A DNA stretch of 64,000 nt from Streptomyces diacarni. GTDB taxonomy: Bacteria > Actinomycetota > Actinomycetes > Streptomycetales > Streptomycetaceae. The translations under genes were made by a program, and so were the position numbers. This document shows positions 36,958-45,430 of this stretch, in pieces (the stretch's first letter is position 1; each line of letters starts with the position of its first letter). The stretch spans positions 62,001 through 126,000 of the forward strand of contig NZ_QOIN01000071.1 in assembly GCF_003323715.1 (NCBI RefSeq). The letters are read 5' to 3'. The notes below the pieces were generated by a model, which saw nothing but the letters and a program-made list of their open reading frames with translations, was not told the DNA's origin and made no database searches.

Positions 36958-37542
36958 TCACCCGTAGGTGTCTCCCGGCCCCCTGCTGCCCGGAGCCCGC
37001 AGCGGCCCGTACCCCCTGCGCGGCGCCTCCGGACCCCGCACCTTGATCATTCTCACGGTGCCCTGCCCCAGATCCTCGTTCAGCCGCGCCACCAGCCGCG
37101 GCGCCAACAGCCGCAGCTGCGTCGCCCACGCCGTCGAATCGCACCGCACCGACAAGGTCCGCTCCTCCTCGTCATACCGCTGCGGCTCACAGTGCTGCGC
37201 CACCTGCGGCCCCACCAGCTGCGGCCAGCGCCCCATCACCCCACCGACCGCCGCCGGAGTCTCCCACCCCCGCTCCGCGATCAACCTGCTGACAGCCGCA
37301 CCCAACGGCAACGGATCACGCCCGTCCCGACGCGCCCCCGACCGCAGACCGCCACCCCGCCTGGCCTGCCGACGCTGCTGCGCCTCCGCCCCCCGCGCCC
37401 GCGCCTGCTCCTTGGCGGCCCGCAACGCCACCCGCGCCAGATCCACACCACTGCTCGACTGCGGCTCCCTCCCCTCAGCAGGCCCCTCGGACCCACCCGA
37501 AGGACCTGACCCGCCACCCGGCGTCGCCGCACCGAAGCTCAC
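36958..37542 (-). CDS. dciA: DciA/DUF721 family helicase-loading protein
   Basis: A 194-residue protein of the DciA family, which recruits or loads replicative helicase DnaB in bacteria lacking DnaC. The DUF721 domain includes LGAAVSRLIAERGWETPAAVGGVMGRWPQLVG and SVRCDSTAWATQLRLLAPRLVARLNEDLG. The N-terminal 70 residues are Gln/Arg/Gly-rich. Its GTG overlaps the recF stop as GTGA, so it is translated together with recF. Position between recF and gyrB is the actinobacterial norm. Confidence 0.92.
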   Translation of the reverse strand: MSFGAATPGGGSGPSGGSEGPAEGREPQSSSGVDLARVALRAAKEQARARGAEAQQRRQARRGGGLRSGARRDGRDPLPLGAAVSRLIAERGWETPAAVGGVMGRWPQLVGPQVAQHCEPQRYDEEERTLSVRCDSTAWATQLRLLAPRLVARLNEDLGQGTVRMIKVRGPEAPRRGYGPLRAPGSRGPGDTYG

Positions 37543-38705
37543 AGCGCGTTCACCTCCCCATCCGCCACCGCGAACCGCGCCCCCCGCAAAACCTCCGGAA
37601 CGTCCTCGGGCACCGCGGCCGTCACCAGCACCTGCTCGGCCGGGGCCACCAACCGGGCCAACCGCTCACGGCGCCGCGCGTCCAGCTCGGCGAAGACGTC
37701 GTCCAAGACCAGCACCGGCTCGTGCCCCTCGCTCTTGAGCAGCTCATAGGCGGCCAGCCGCAGCGCCAACGCGTACGACCACGACTCGCCATGGCTCGCG
37801 TACCCCTTCGCCGGCAGCTCACCCAGCCGCAACAGCACCTCATCCCGGTGCGGGCCCACCAGCGTCACCCCGCGCTCGATCTCCTGCTTGCGCGCCTCAC
37901 CCAGCGCCCCCAGCAGCGCCCCGTACAGCTCCTCGGCCCGCCCACCGGACGCCGCACCGCCACCGTCCGAAAACGCCTCCGCCTCGGACACCCCCTCCGC
38001 CGCGGGACCCCGGTACGCGAACGCCACAGGACCGCCCCCGGGAGCCAGCGCCTCGTACGCCTTGTCCGCCAGCGGACCCAGCACCGCCAGCAGATCCAGC
38101 CGCTGCGCCAGCAACTGCGCCCCCGCCCGCGCCAAATGCTGATCCCACACATCCAGCGTCGACAGATCCACCCCGCGGCCCCCGTGCCGCCGCGCCATCG
38201 CCGCCGACTTCAACAGACTGTTGCGCTGCTTGAGCACCCGCTCGTAGTCCGAACGCACCCCCGCCATCCGCGGCGCCCGCGCCACCACCAACTCGTCCAC
38301 GAACCGGCGCCGCTCACCCGGATCGCCCTTGACCAGCGCCAGATCCTCCGGCGCGAACAGCACCGTCCGCAAAACCCCCAGCACATCGCGGGGCCGCACC
38401 TGCGAGGAGCGGTTGATCCGCGCCCGGTTCGCCCGGCCCGGATTCAGCTCCAGCTCGACCAGCTGCTCCCGCTCGCCCTGCCGCACCTGGGCCCGCACGA
38501 CCGCACGCTCGGCCCCCTGCCTCACCAGCGGCGCATCCGAGGAGACCCGGTGACTGCCCAGCGTGGCCAGATAGCCGACCGCCTCCACGAGATTCGTCTT
38601 CCCCTGGCCGTTCGGCCCGAGGAACGCGGTCACGCCCGGCCCCAGAGAGACCTCGGCCCGGGCGTACGACCGGAAATCGGCCAGCGAGAGATGCCTGACG
38701 TGCAT
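37539..38705 (-). CDS. recF: DNA replication/repair protein RecF
   Basis: SMC-like ATPase of 388 residues that helps load RecA at gaps via RecOR. It has Walker A GPNGQGKTNLVEA, the RecF signature region LFAPEDLALVKGDPGERRRFVDEL, the ABC-type SYALALRLAAYELL and Walker B VLVLDDVFAELD. The ATG at 38705 (MHVRHLSLADFRSY) is the conserved start; upstream residues in the open frame have no support. It follows gnd by 10 bp. Confidence 0.97.
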   Translation of the reverse strand: MHVRHLSLADFRSYARAEVSLGPGVTAFLGPNGQGKTNLVEAVGYLATLGSHRVSSDAPLVRQGAERAVVRAQVRQGEREQLVELELNPGRANRARINRSSQVRPRDVLGVLRTVLFAPEDLALVKGDPGERRRFVDELVVARAPRMAGVRSDYERVLKQRNSLLKSAAMARRHGGRGVDLSTLDVWDQHLARAGAQLLAQRLDLLAVLGPLADKAYEALAPGGGPVAFAYRGPAAEGVSEAEAFSDGGGAASGGRAEELYGALLGALGEARKQEIERGVTLVGPHRDEVLLRLGELPAKGYASHGESWSYALALRLAAYELLKSEGHEPVLVLDDVFAELDARRRERLARLVAPAEQVLVTAAVPEDVPEVLRGARFAVADGEVNAL

Positions 38706-38715
38706 CGGTGCGCCG

Positions 38716-39654
38716 TCAGCCCCCCGTGGGCGGCGTGACGTCGGCACCCGGGGAGTCGGCGCCCATCTCCCCCACCTTGTCGGCCGCGGTCACCGCGTGC
38801 CCACCGAACTGGTTGCGCAGCGCGGCGATCATCTTCATCTGCGGGGAGTCGTCCTGGCGGGAGGAGAAACGGGCGAACAGCGACGCGGTGATCGCCGGCA
38901 GCGGCACCGCGTTGTCGATCGCCGCCTCCACCGTCCAGCGGCCCTCGCCCGAGTCGGCCGCGTAGCCGCGCAGCGCCTCCAAGTGCTCGTCGCTGTCCAG
39001 CGCCTTGACCGCCAGGTCCAGCAGCCAGGAGCGGATGACCGTGCCCTCCTGCCAGGACCGGAAGACCTCACGCACGTCGGTCACCGAATCGGCGGACTCC
39101 AGCAGCTCCCAGCCCTCGGCGAAGGACTGCATCATCGCGTACTCGATACCGTTGTGGACCATCTTCGCGAAGTGGCCCGCACCCACCTTGCCCGCGTGGA
39201 CAGAGCCGAACTCCCCCTCGGGCTTGAGCGCGTCGAAGACCGGCTGCGCCTTCGCCACGTCCTCGGCGGAGCCGCCGTACATCAGCGCGTAGCCGTTCTC
39301 CAGGCCCCACACGCCGCCCGAGACGCCGCAGTCGACGAAGCCGATGCCCTTGGCCCTCAGCTCCTCGGCGTGCTTCTCGTCGTCGGTCCAGCGCGAGTTC
39401 CCGCCGTCGACCACCAGATCACCGGGGGAGAGCAGCTCGGCCAGCTCGTCGACGGTCGACTGGGTGGCCGCGCCCGACGGCACCATCACCCACACCACAC
39501 GCGGCCCGCTGAGCGCCCCCACCAGCTCCTTGAGGCTGCCGACGTCCGCGATGTCCGGATTCCGGTCGTACCCGATGACCGTGTGGCCTCCACGGCGGAT
39601 GCGCTCACGCATGTTCCCGCCCATCTTCCCGAGACCGACCAGACCGAGCTCCAT
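38716..39654 (-). CDS. gnd: 6-phosphogluconate dehydrogenase, decarboxylating (short YqeC type)
   Basis: A 312-residue enzyme that oxidises 6-phosphogluconate to ribulose 5-phosphate with CO2 release. It has the coenzyme loop GLGKMGGNM, VVDGGNSRW, CGVSGGVWGLENGYALM and the substrate-site KMVHNGIEYAMMQ. The short form, about 300 residues, usually lies between dnaN and recF in actinobacteria. The ATG at 39654 is preferred to the GTG one codon earlier; both share the AAGGGG ribosome site. Confidence 0.95.
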   Translation of the reverse strand: MELGLVGLGKMGGNMRERIRRGGHTVIGYDRNPDIADVGSLKELVGALSGPRVVWVMVPSGAATQSTVDELAELLSPGDLVVDGGNSRWTDDEKHAEELRAKGIGFVDCGVSGGVWGLENGYALMYGGSAEDVAKAQPVFDALKPEGEFGSVHAGKVGAGHFAKMVHNGIEYAMMQSFAEGWELLESADSVTDVREVFRSWQEGTVIRSWLLDLAVKALDSDEHLEALRGYAADSGEGRWTVEAAIDNAVPLPAITASLFARFSSRQDDSPQMKMIAALRNQFGGHAVTAADKVGEMGADSPGADVTPPTGG

Positions 39655-39909
39655 CACTGCCCCTTAGCTGTGTTTCCCGCGTATCTCGCGTTACCGCAGT
39701 TTCGTGCGCATTCGACCCTACGCCTCCACAGGCTGCGGACAGGGCGGCGCCGGGGACGGCCCGCCGGACATCCGGCGGAAGCCGGCGGTCCCCGACAACG
39801 GCGCCGGTGCCGGGGACCGTACGAGACCGCCGGGCACGTGCCGCGCAGCAGCGGACGGGACCGGCGCCGGGCGCCGGGGCGGAGCACCGGCCCGACAGCG
39901 GCGGAGGCG

Positions 39910-41040
39910 TCAGCCCGACAGCCGCACCGGCATGATCAGGTACTTGTACGCCTCGTCGGCCTCCGCGTCCTTGGCGGGACGGCCGCTCAGCAGCGCCGGC
40001 TTGGTCGAGGTGGTGAACGACAGCTGCGCCACCGGCGAGTCGATCGCGCTCAGGCCCTCCAGCAGGAAACCGGGGTTGAAGGCGATCGAGATGTCGTCAC
40101 CGTCCAGATCGGCGTCGACGCGCTCCACAGCCTGTGCGTCGTCGCTCGACCCCGCCTCCAGCGTCAGCACACCCTGCTCGAAGCTCAGCCGCACCGGAGT
40201 GTTGCGCTCCGCGACCAGCGCCACGCGCTTGACGGCCTCCACGAACGGCGCCGTCTCGATCACGGCCACCGAGTTGAACTCGGTCGGGAACAGCGTGCGG
40301 TACTTGGGCAGGTCGCCCTCCAGCAGCCGCGTCGTCGTCCGCCGCCCGGCGCCCTCGAAACCGATGAGGCCCTCGCCCGAACCCGAGCCCGAGAGCGCCA
40401 GCGTGACGCTGTCACCGCCGCTGAGCGACTTCGCCGTGTCCAGCAGCGTCTTGGCCGGCACCAGCGCCACCGCGGAGGCCTCCGGCGTCTCCGGCTTCCA
40501 CAGGAACTCGCGGACCGCGAAGCGGTAGCGGTCGGTGGAGGCCAGCGTGACCGTGTCGCCCTCGATCTCGATGCGCACACCGGTGAGCACCGGCAGCGTG
40601 TCGTCCCGCCCCGCCGCGATGGCCACCTGCTGGGCAGCGGCGGCGAAGACCTCACCGGGGACGGTGCCGGTGGCCGACGGCATCTCCGGCAGCGCCGGAT
40701 ACTCCTCCACGGGCAGGGTGTGGAGGGTGAACCGGGAGGAGCCGCAGACCACGGTCGCCCGTACACCGTCTGTGGAGATCTCCACCGGGCGGTTGGGCAG
40801 CGCGCGGCAGATGTCGGCCAGCAGCCGGCCCGACACCAGGACCGTGCCCTCCTCCTCGACCTCGGCCTCGACGGAGACCCGCGCCGACACCTCGTAGTCG
40901 AAGCCGGAGAGGCTCAGCGCGCCGTCGTCCGCCTTCAACAGCAGGCCCGCGAGCACCGGCACCGGCGGTCGGGCGGGGAGGCTCTTGGCCGTCCATGCCA
41001 CCGCCTCCGCGAGGACATCCCGTTCAACCCGGATCTTCAC
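39910..41040 (-). CDS. dnaN: DNA polymerase III beta subunit (sliding clamp)
   Basis: Ring clamp that tethers DNA polymerase III to DNA, 376 residues, with three repeated clamp domains. The start VKIRVERDVLAEAVAWTAKSLPARPPVPVLAGLLL is typical and the C-terminus ends YKYLIMPVRLSG, where the partner-binding pocket lies. The GTG at 41040 is used because the conserved N-terminus begins there. It follows oriC on the minus strand, with dnaA on the far side of the origin. Confidence 0.97.
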   Translation of the reverse strand: MKIRVERDVLAEAVAWTAKSLPARPPVPVLAGLLLKADDGALSLSGFDYEVSARVSVEAEVEEEGTVLVSGRLLADICRALPNRPVEISTDGVRATVVCGSSRFTLHTLPVEEYPALPEMPSATGTVPGEVFAAAAQQVAIAAGRDDTLPVLTGVRIEIEGDTVTLASTDRYRFAVREFLWKPETPEASAVALVPAKTLLDTAKSLSGGDSVTLALSGSGSGEGLIGFEGAGRRTTTRLLEGDLPKYRTLFPTEFNSVAVIETAPFVEAVKRVALVAERNTPVRLSFEQGVLTLEAGSSDDAQAVERVDADLDGDDISIAFNPGFLLEGLSAIDSPVAQLSFTTSTKPALLSGRPAKDAEADEAYKYLIMPVRLSG

Positions 41041-41771
41041 CTTCAGCCGCCTCCCGCGCTGCCTGCTTACGTGCTGTTGCCGGGGACCAGTCTGACGCAC
41101 GGGACCGACAGCGGGAGCGGGTGCGGGTCAAGTCGAGCCGAACCGGCCCGAGGCGCGAGGCGCCGAGTTGTGCACAGCCCCCACTTCGAAGCGAATCCGG
41201 GGCTCTCTAGGTGTCGTCGTAGTAGTAGGGGCTGTGGAAACCGTGGAAAAGCCCGTCTTCGCAGCTCAGAGCCGGAATTTTGTCCACCGCGCCTGTGGGT
41301 GGACCCGTGGATGAAGGGGCCTTCGCTGTGGACGGCGAAAAGTTCCCCACAACCCGCCCACAGGCAGAGGGGGTTTCCCCACAGCGGCGCCCACAGATTT
41401 ACCCACCTTTCCCACAGCCCAATCCTCGGCCTCGATGTGACCGCTTTCACTCGGACCGGTGAGTGGGCGCGTTGCGTTGCCGAACAGTGGACAGTTCTGT
41501 GGAGAAGTGGCTGTTCACTGGGGAAAAGCGGCCTCATCCTGTGGGCGGGCGGTGGACAAGTCGCCGGGCCGCCGACGACCGCTTCGGCCCTCCACAGCTG
41601 TGGACAACGGCCGCCCACAAATACACAGGGGGATGACCTCGGCGAACACTCTCCCACGGGTCCGCTTGTGGACGCCCTTGGGACAACGGCGAGGGTCCCC
41701 AGGGTGTGGACGCGGTGAACCGGCCACAGCTGTGGACCGAGCCGCTCAACACCCTGCGAATCGAACAGCGA

Positions 41772-41803
41772 AGGGCCCCCGGGGAGAACTCCCCGGGGGC
41801 CCT
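41772..41803 (-). terminator. dnaA terminator hairpin at the edge of oriC
   Basis: Perfect 13-bp inverted repeat AGGGCCCCCGGGG / CCCCGGGGGCCCT with a 6-base loop, 100 bp beyond the dnaA stop. It would stop dnaA transcripts from running through the origin. Confidence 0.8.
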
Positions 41804-41817
41804 GGGTGCCCGCAGGC

Positions 41818-41871
41818 CGCTCGTCGGCTGTTCGTCGGCCGCCGTCAGTCGCTCGTCGGCTGTTCGTCAGC
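41818..41871. repeat. 22-bp direct repeat after dnaA
   Basis: Two near-identical copies of CGCTCGTCGGCTGTTCGTC lie between the dnaA stop and its terminator. Probably a local duplication; no function is suggested by the sequence. Confidence 0.6.
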
Positions 41872-41902
41872 GGGTGGGCGTCGAGCCGCGCGTCGAGCCG
41901 CG

Positions 41903-44023
41903 TCAGCCGTTCTTGATGCGGTTGGTCAGCTCCGTGACCTGGTTGTAGATGGACCGCCGCTCCGCCATCAGCGCGCGGATCTTCCGGTCGGCGTGCATCA
42001 CCGTGGTGTGGTCGCGGCCGCCGAACTGTCCCCCGATCTTCGGCAGCGACAGATCCGTCAGCTCCCTGCACAGGTACATGGCGATCTGGCGCGCCGTCAC
42101 CAGCACGCGGCTGCGCGAGGAACCGCACAGGTCGTCCACCGTCAGCCCGAAGTAGTCGGCGGTGGCCGCCATGATGGCCGGCGCGGTGATCTCCGGAGTG
42201 GCGTCCTCGCCGCCGGGGATCAGGTCCTTGAGGACGATCTCCGTCAGCCCGAGGTCGACCGGCTGCCGGTTCAGGCTCGCGAAGGCCGTCACCCGGATCA
42301 GCGCGCCCTCCAGCTCGCGGATGTTGCGCGAGATGCGGGAGGCGATGAACTCCAGCACCTCGGGCGGTGCGTTGAGCTGCTCCTGTACCGCCTTCTTGCG
42401 GAGGATCGCGATGCGCGTCTCCAGCTCGGGCGGCTGGACGTCGGTGATCAGCCCCCACTCGAAGCGGTTGCGCAGCCGGTCCTCCAGCGTCTCCAGCGCC
42501 TTGGGCGGCCGGTCGCTGGAGAGCACGATCTGCTTGTTGGCGTTGTGCAGGGTGTTGAAGGTGTGGAAGAACTCCTCCTGCGTCGACTCCTTGTCCGCCA
42601 GGAACTGGACGTCGTCGACGAGCAGGATGTCCATGTCGCGGTAGCGCTTGCGGAACGCGTCCGCCTTGCCGTCGCGGATGGAGTTGATGAACTCGTTGGT
42701 GAACTCCTCCGAGCTGACGTACCGCACGCGCGTACCCGGGTACAGGCTGCGCGCGTAGTGCCCGATCGCGTGCAGCAGGTGCGTCTTGCCCAGGCCTGAC
42801 TCGCCGTAGATGAACAGCGGGTTGTAGGCCTTGGCCGGAGCCTCCGCCACGGCGACGGCCGCGGCGTGCGCGAAGCGGTTCGAGGCCCCGATCACGAAGG
42901 TGTCGAAGAGGTACTTCGGGTTCAGCCGTGCCGTCGGCTCCCCCGGCCCGGTCGCGGGCGCGGGCTGCGCGGCCAGCGGCCCCGGCGCGCCGCTGGGCGC
43001 GGGCAGCTGGGACGGGCTGTCGTAATGCGGGGCGGGCGGCCGCCCCTGCGGCGGCACCTGCGGCCGGGGCCGCTGCTGGTGCTGCGGCTGTTGCGGCGGC
43101 TGGTGCTGGTGCTGCGGTTCGTAGGCGTCGTACGACTGCTGGTCATAGCTCGGCTGGTCATAGCTCGGCTGGTCGTAGGACTGCTGCTCGTACGGCTGCG
43201 GCTCGTAGCCCTGTTGCTCGTACCCCTGCTGCCGGTGGTCGTAGTGCTGGGGCCGCTGGCGCTGCGGGGGGTAGGGGTCGCGCCGCTGCTGCTGCCACGA
43301 GGACGGTCCGGGCGCGTGCCCCGGGCCGTGCGGATACTCGGGGTAGGCGGAGCGGGCCCCCGGGATCTCCCGGCTCTCGTACTGCTCGCGGCCCTCGTAC
43401 TGCTCGTAGCGCTCCGGCTGGTCGAACCGGTCCTGCTGGTCGTAGCGGTCCTGCGGCTCGAAGCGGTCCTGCGGGGCCTGCGGCTGATCCTGGTGATCGG
43501 GGGCGGCCGGCGCGGACGGGGGCCCTGGCTGCGGGCCGCCGTATGGGGGCCCGCCCTGCTGGGGGCCGCGGTCGTCGCGCTGGTCGTAGCCCTCGTACGT
43601 CTCGCGCGGTGGGTAGCTCTCGTACGCCGGTTCGTAGGCGGACTCCCGCTGCGCGTGCTGGGGCTGCTGCTCGGGGGCCGGTGTGGGCGACGGGATCGAG
43701 GCGGCGGCCGGCGGCGCAGGGGGTGCGGGCGAGGCGGCCTGCGGCATCGGCCCCGTCACGGTGATCGCCAGGCGGATCGGCTGCCGGCACTCACGGCTCA
43801 GCGCTTCGGTGATCGCCGGGGCGAGCCGGCCCTCCAGGACCTGCTTCGCGTACTCGTTCGGTACGCCCAGCAGTGCGGTGCCCGAGACCAGCACGAGGGG
43901 CTGGCAGTCCTGCAGCCACCGCTGGTCCTTCGCCTCGACGCTGCTCCCCTCGCGCCCCTCGCGCAGAAGCTGTTCCAGCACCCGTGGCCACACTGCGGCA
44001 AGATCGGCAGGTAGGTCAGCCAC
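41903..44023 (-). CDS. dnaA: Chromosomal replication initiator DnaA
   Basis: Initiator ATPase that binds oriC and opens the duplex, 706 residues, long even for Streptomyces. Domain I (VADLPADLAAVWPRVLEQLL) spans about 1-90. A very long domain II, about residues 95-380, is Pro/Gln/Tyr-rich with repeated YEQQ and SYDQP units. The AAA+ domain has Walker A GESGLGKT near 407-414 and Walker B ILLVDDVQFL. Domain IV has GGRDHTTVMHADRKIR, which reads DnaA boxes. GTG 44023 begins the conserved N-terminus. Confidence 0.97.
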   Translation of the reverse strand: MADLPADLAAVWPRVLEQLLREGREGSSVEAKDQRWLQDCQPLVLVSGTALLGVPNEYAKQVLEGRLAPAITEALSRECRQPIRLAITVTGPMPQAASPAPPAPPAAASIPSPTPAPEQQPQHAQRESAYEPAYESYPPRETYEGYDQRDDRGPQQGGPPYGGPQPGPPSAPAAPDHQDQPQAPQDRFEPQDRYDQQDRFDQPERYEQYEGREQYESREIPGARSAYPEYPHGPGHAPGPSSWQQQRRDPYPPQRQRPQHYDHRQQGYEQQGYEPQPYEQQSYDQPSYDQPSYDQQSYDAYEPQHQHQPPQQPQHQQRPRPQVPPQGRPPAPHYDSPSQLPAPSGAPGPLAAQPAPATGPGEPTARLNPKYLFDTFVIGASNRFAHAAAVAVAEAPAKAYNPLFIYGESGLGKTHLLHAIGHYARSLYPGTRVRYVSSEEFTNEFINSIRDGKADAFRKRYRDMDILLVDDVQFLADKESTQEEFFHTFNTLHNANKQIVLSSDRPPKALETLEDRLRNRFEWGLITDVQPPELETRIAILRKKAVQEQLNAPPEVLEFIASRISRNIRELEGALIRVTAFASLNRQPVDLGLTEIVLKDLIPGGEDATPEITAPAIMAATADYFGLTVDDLCGSSRSRVLVTARQIAMYLCRELTDLSLPKIGGQFGGRDHTTVMHADRKIRALMAERRSIYNQVTELTNRIKNG

Positions 44024-44036
44024 AGGGCACGCTCTC

Positions 44037-44073
44037 TCACTCGCTGGGTGACGGGTCACTCGCTGGGTGACGG
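44037..44073. repeat. 18-bp tandem repeat in the dnaA leader
   Basis: TCACTCGCTGGGTGACGG occurs at 44037-44054 and 44056-44073 with one base between. The second base of symmetry in each unit (TCAC...GTGA) could form a small hairpin in the dnaA mRNA, starting 14 bases upstream of the GTG start. Confidence 0.75.
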
Positions 44074-44182
44074 TCGTCGTCCGGTGACCGACCAGGTCCC
44101 TCGCATGTGTGGTTCCGGGGACGGTCGGGAAGAAAAGGAAGTTCGGCCACGGTAGTCACGCGGACCTGCCCCGTTCAAGTCG

Positions 44183-44191
44183 TTGTCCACA
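44183..44191 (+). promoter_or_regulatory. Perfect DnaA box upstream of dnaA
   Basis: TTGTCCACA, the preferred Streptomyces DnaA box, 160 bp before the dnaA start codon. It fits negative autoregulation of dnaA transcription. Confidence 0.85.
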
Positions 44192-44549
44192 GGCTGTGCA
44201 CGAGTGCTGTACGGGTGCCGTACGGGTGCGGTAGTGGGCGCGGGCGGGGCGCGGTGCGGTGCGGAGGGGGTGCGGCCGGGCCGCAGGACCCGTGGGCGGG
44301 TCCCGGGTGCCCCGTCGGCGCGGGTTTGACCGGATGGCGTAGGCGCGCGTACCGTAACCAGGTCGAGTGTCGACGGCTGCTGCCGCCTGCCTCCGATGGG
44401 CAAGATCGCAGGGTTCGCCCGACCGATCATGAAGCGGTGCACACTCGGGCGTTGCGAGCTACTCGTGGGCGCACGGTGACAGCCAGTCGACTCCCCACAC
44501 CCTGTCCTGCGGTGTTCCGTGGGACACGAAGCATCCCTGGAGCCCCCGA

Positions 44550-44687
44550 GTGAGCAAGCGCACCTTCCAGCCGAACAACCGCCGCCGCGCGAAGACCCAC
44601 GGCTTCCGGCTGCGCATGCGGACCCGCGCCGGCCGCGCGATCGTCGCGAACCGCCGCAGCAAGGGTCGCGCCCGCCTGTCGGCCTGA
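44550..44687 (+). CDS. rpmH: 50S ribosomal protein L34
   Basis: A 45-residue, very basic ribosomal protein: SKRTFQPNNRRRAKTHGFR then LRMRTRAGRAIVANRRSKGR. Length and sequence are fully typical of L34. The GTG start follows GGAG by 8 bases. It begins the rpmH-rnpA-yidD-yidC-jag-rsmG run on the plus strand, divergent from dnaA. Confidence 0.97.
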   Translation: MSKRTFQPNNRRRAKTHGFRLRMRTRAGRAIVANRRSKGRARLSA

Positions 44688-44711
44688 GCGGCCTGACCAC
44701 AGGTCCATGAC

Positions 44712-45140
44712 GTGCTGCCTACCGAGAACCGGCTGAGGCGGCGCGAGGACTTCGCGACCGCGGTACGCCGAGGACGCCGGGCCGGACGCCCGCTCCTCGT
44801 CGTGCATCTACGCAGTCAAACGGACCCGCACGTGTCGGAGGGGGAGGTCCCTCCGACACGTGCGGGTTTCGTCGTGAGCAAGGCCGTCGGCAACGCCGTC
44901 GTCCGTAACCGTGTGAAGCGGCGTCTGCGCCCTCTGATGCGCGAACGTCTGTGCAAGCTGCCCGCAGGTAGCCTGGTTGTCGTACGGGCGCTGCCCGGCG
45001 CGGGAGAGGCGGACCACGCTCAGCTGGTCCGTGATCTGGACGCCGCGCTGCGGAAGCTGCTCAAAGGGTCCCCTCGCTCTGCCGACTCGGGGGACAGCCC
45101 CCGCGATCCCGGCCGTGAACCGGGAGGGAGAGCGCCGTGA
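44712..45140 (+). CDS. rnpA: Ribonuclease P protein component
   Basis: Protein cofactor of RNase P, which trims tRNA 5' ends, 142 residues. It begins LPTENRLRRREDFATAVRRGRR and has the RNA-binding signature AVVRNRVKRRLRPLM. Between residues 38 and 52 is an insertion-like stretch (DPHVSEGEVPPTRAG) encoded by a perfect DNA hairpin. The C-terminus is extended by 25 Ser/Asp/Gly-rich residues. Its stop overlaps the yidD start as GTGA. Confidence 0.95.
   Translation: MLPTENRLRRREDFATAVRRGRRAGRPLLVVHLRSQTDPHVSEGEVPPTRAGFVVSKAVGNAVVRNRVKRRLRPLMRERLCKLPAGSLVVVRALPGAGEADHAQLVRDLDAALRKLLKGSPRSADSGDSPRDPGREPGGRAP
44825..44866. other. 18-bp perfect hairpin inside the rnpA coding sequence
   Basis: The arms 44825-44842 and 44849-44866 are exact complements around a 6-base loop. 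A stem this strong is usually seen only at gene ends. Here it is translated as part of RnpA. Confidence 0.85.
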
Positions 45141-45427
45141 AGTACCCGCTGCTGTGGTTGATCAAGCTGTACCAGTGGACGATCAGTCCGATGCTCGGCC
45201 CCGTGTGCCGGTACTACCCGTCGTGCTCCCACTACGGCTACACGGCCATCCACCGCCATGGCGCCGTGAAGGGGACGGCACTGACGGCCTGGCGCATCCT
45301 GCGCTGCAACCCGTGGTCGCCCGGTGGCGTCGACCATGTCCCCGCCCGGAAGCACCCGGTATGGCACCAGCGGATCCGCTCCCGCTGGCAGCAGCACCGG
45401 ACCCAGTCCAACGCCCAAGGAGCCTGA
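45137..45427 (+). CDS. yidD: Membrane protein insertion efficiency factor YidD
   Basis: A 96-residue protein with the family core LIKLYQWTISPMLGPVCRYYPSCSHYGYTAIHRHG and RILRCNPWSPGGVDHVP, including the three conserved Cys. It is thought to sit at the inner face of the membrane and aid insertion of proteins by YidC. Translationally coupled to rnpA and 3 bp before yidC. Confidence 0.95.
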   Translation: MKYPLLWLIKLYQWTISPMLGPVCRYYPSCSHYGYTAIHRHGAVKGTALTAWRILRCNPWSPGGVDHVPARKHPVWHQRIRSRWQQHRTQSNAQGA

Positions 45428-45430
45428 TTC

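Larger units (their letters stand above)
41041..41902. other. oriC: Chromosomal replication origin oriC
   Basis: The 862-bp gap between dnaN and dnaA holds many DnaA boxes in both orientations. The only perfect TTGTCCACA is at 41599-41607 on minus. One-mismatch boxes occur at 41168-41176 and 41280-41288 (plus), and at 41498-41506 and 41551-41559 (minus). Weaker ones (7 of 9) include 41327-41335, 41343-41351, 41375-41383, 41408-41416, 41667-41675, 41705-41713 and 41731-41739. The dense part runs about 41165-41740. The many weak boxes are typical of high-GC Streptomyces origins. No AT-rich unwinding element stands out. Confidence 0.95.
44024..44549. promoter_or_regulatory. Divergent dnaA / rpmH control region
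   Basis: A 526-bp gap with no gene. It holds the dnaA leader with an 18-bp tandem repeat, a perfect DnaA box at 44183-44191 and a weaker one (TGTGCACGA, 44195-44203). It also has short GTACGGGTGC repeats at about 44205-44232. The rpmH promoter should lie at the right. The paired boxes upstream of dnaA suggest autoregulation, as known for Streptomyces dnaA. Confidence 0.7.

Noticed and set aside
38797..41718. 973-codon plus-strand frame over gnd, dnaN and oriC
   Set aside because: It crosses two well-identified genes in antisense and runs through the DnaA-box-filled origin, so it is a compositional artefact.
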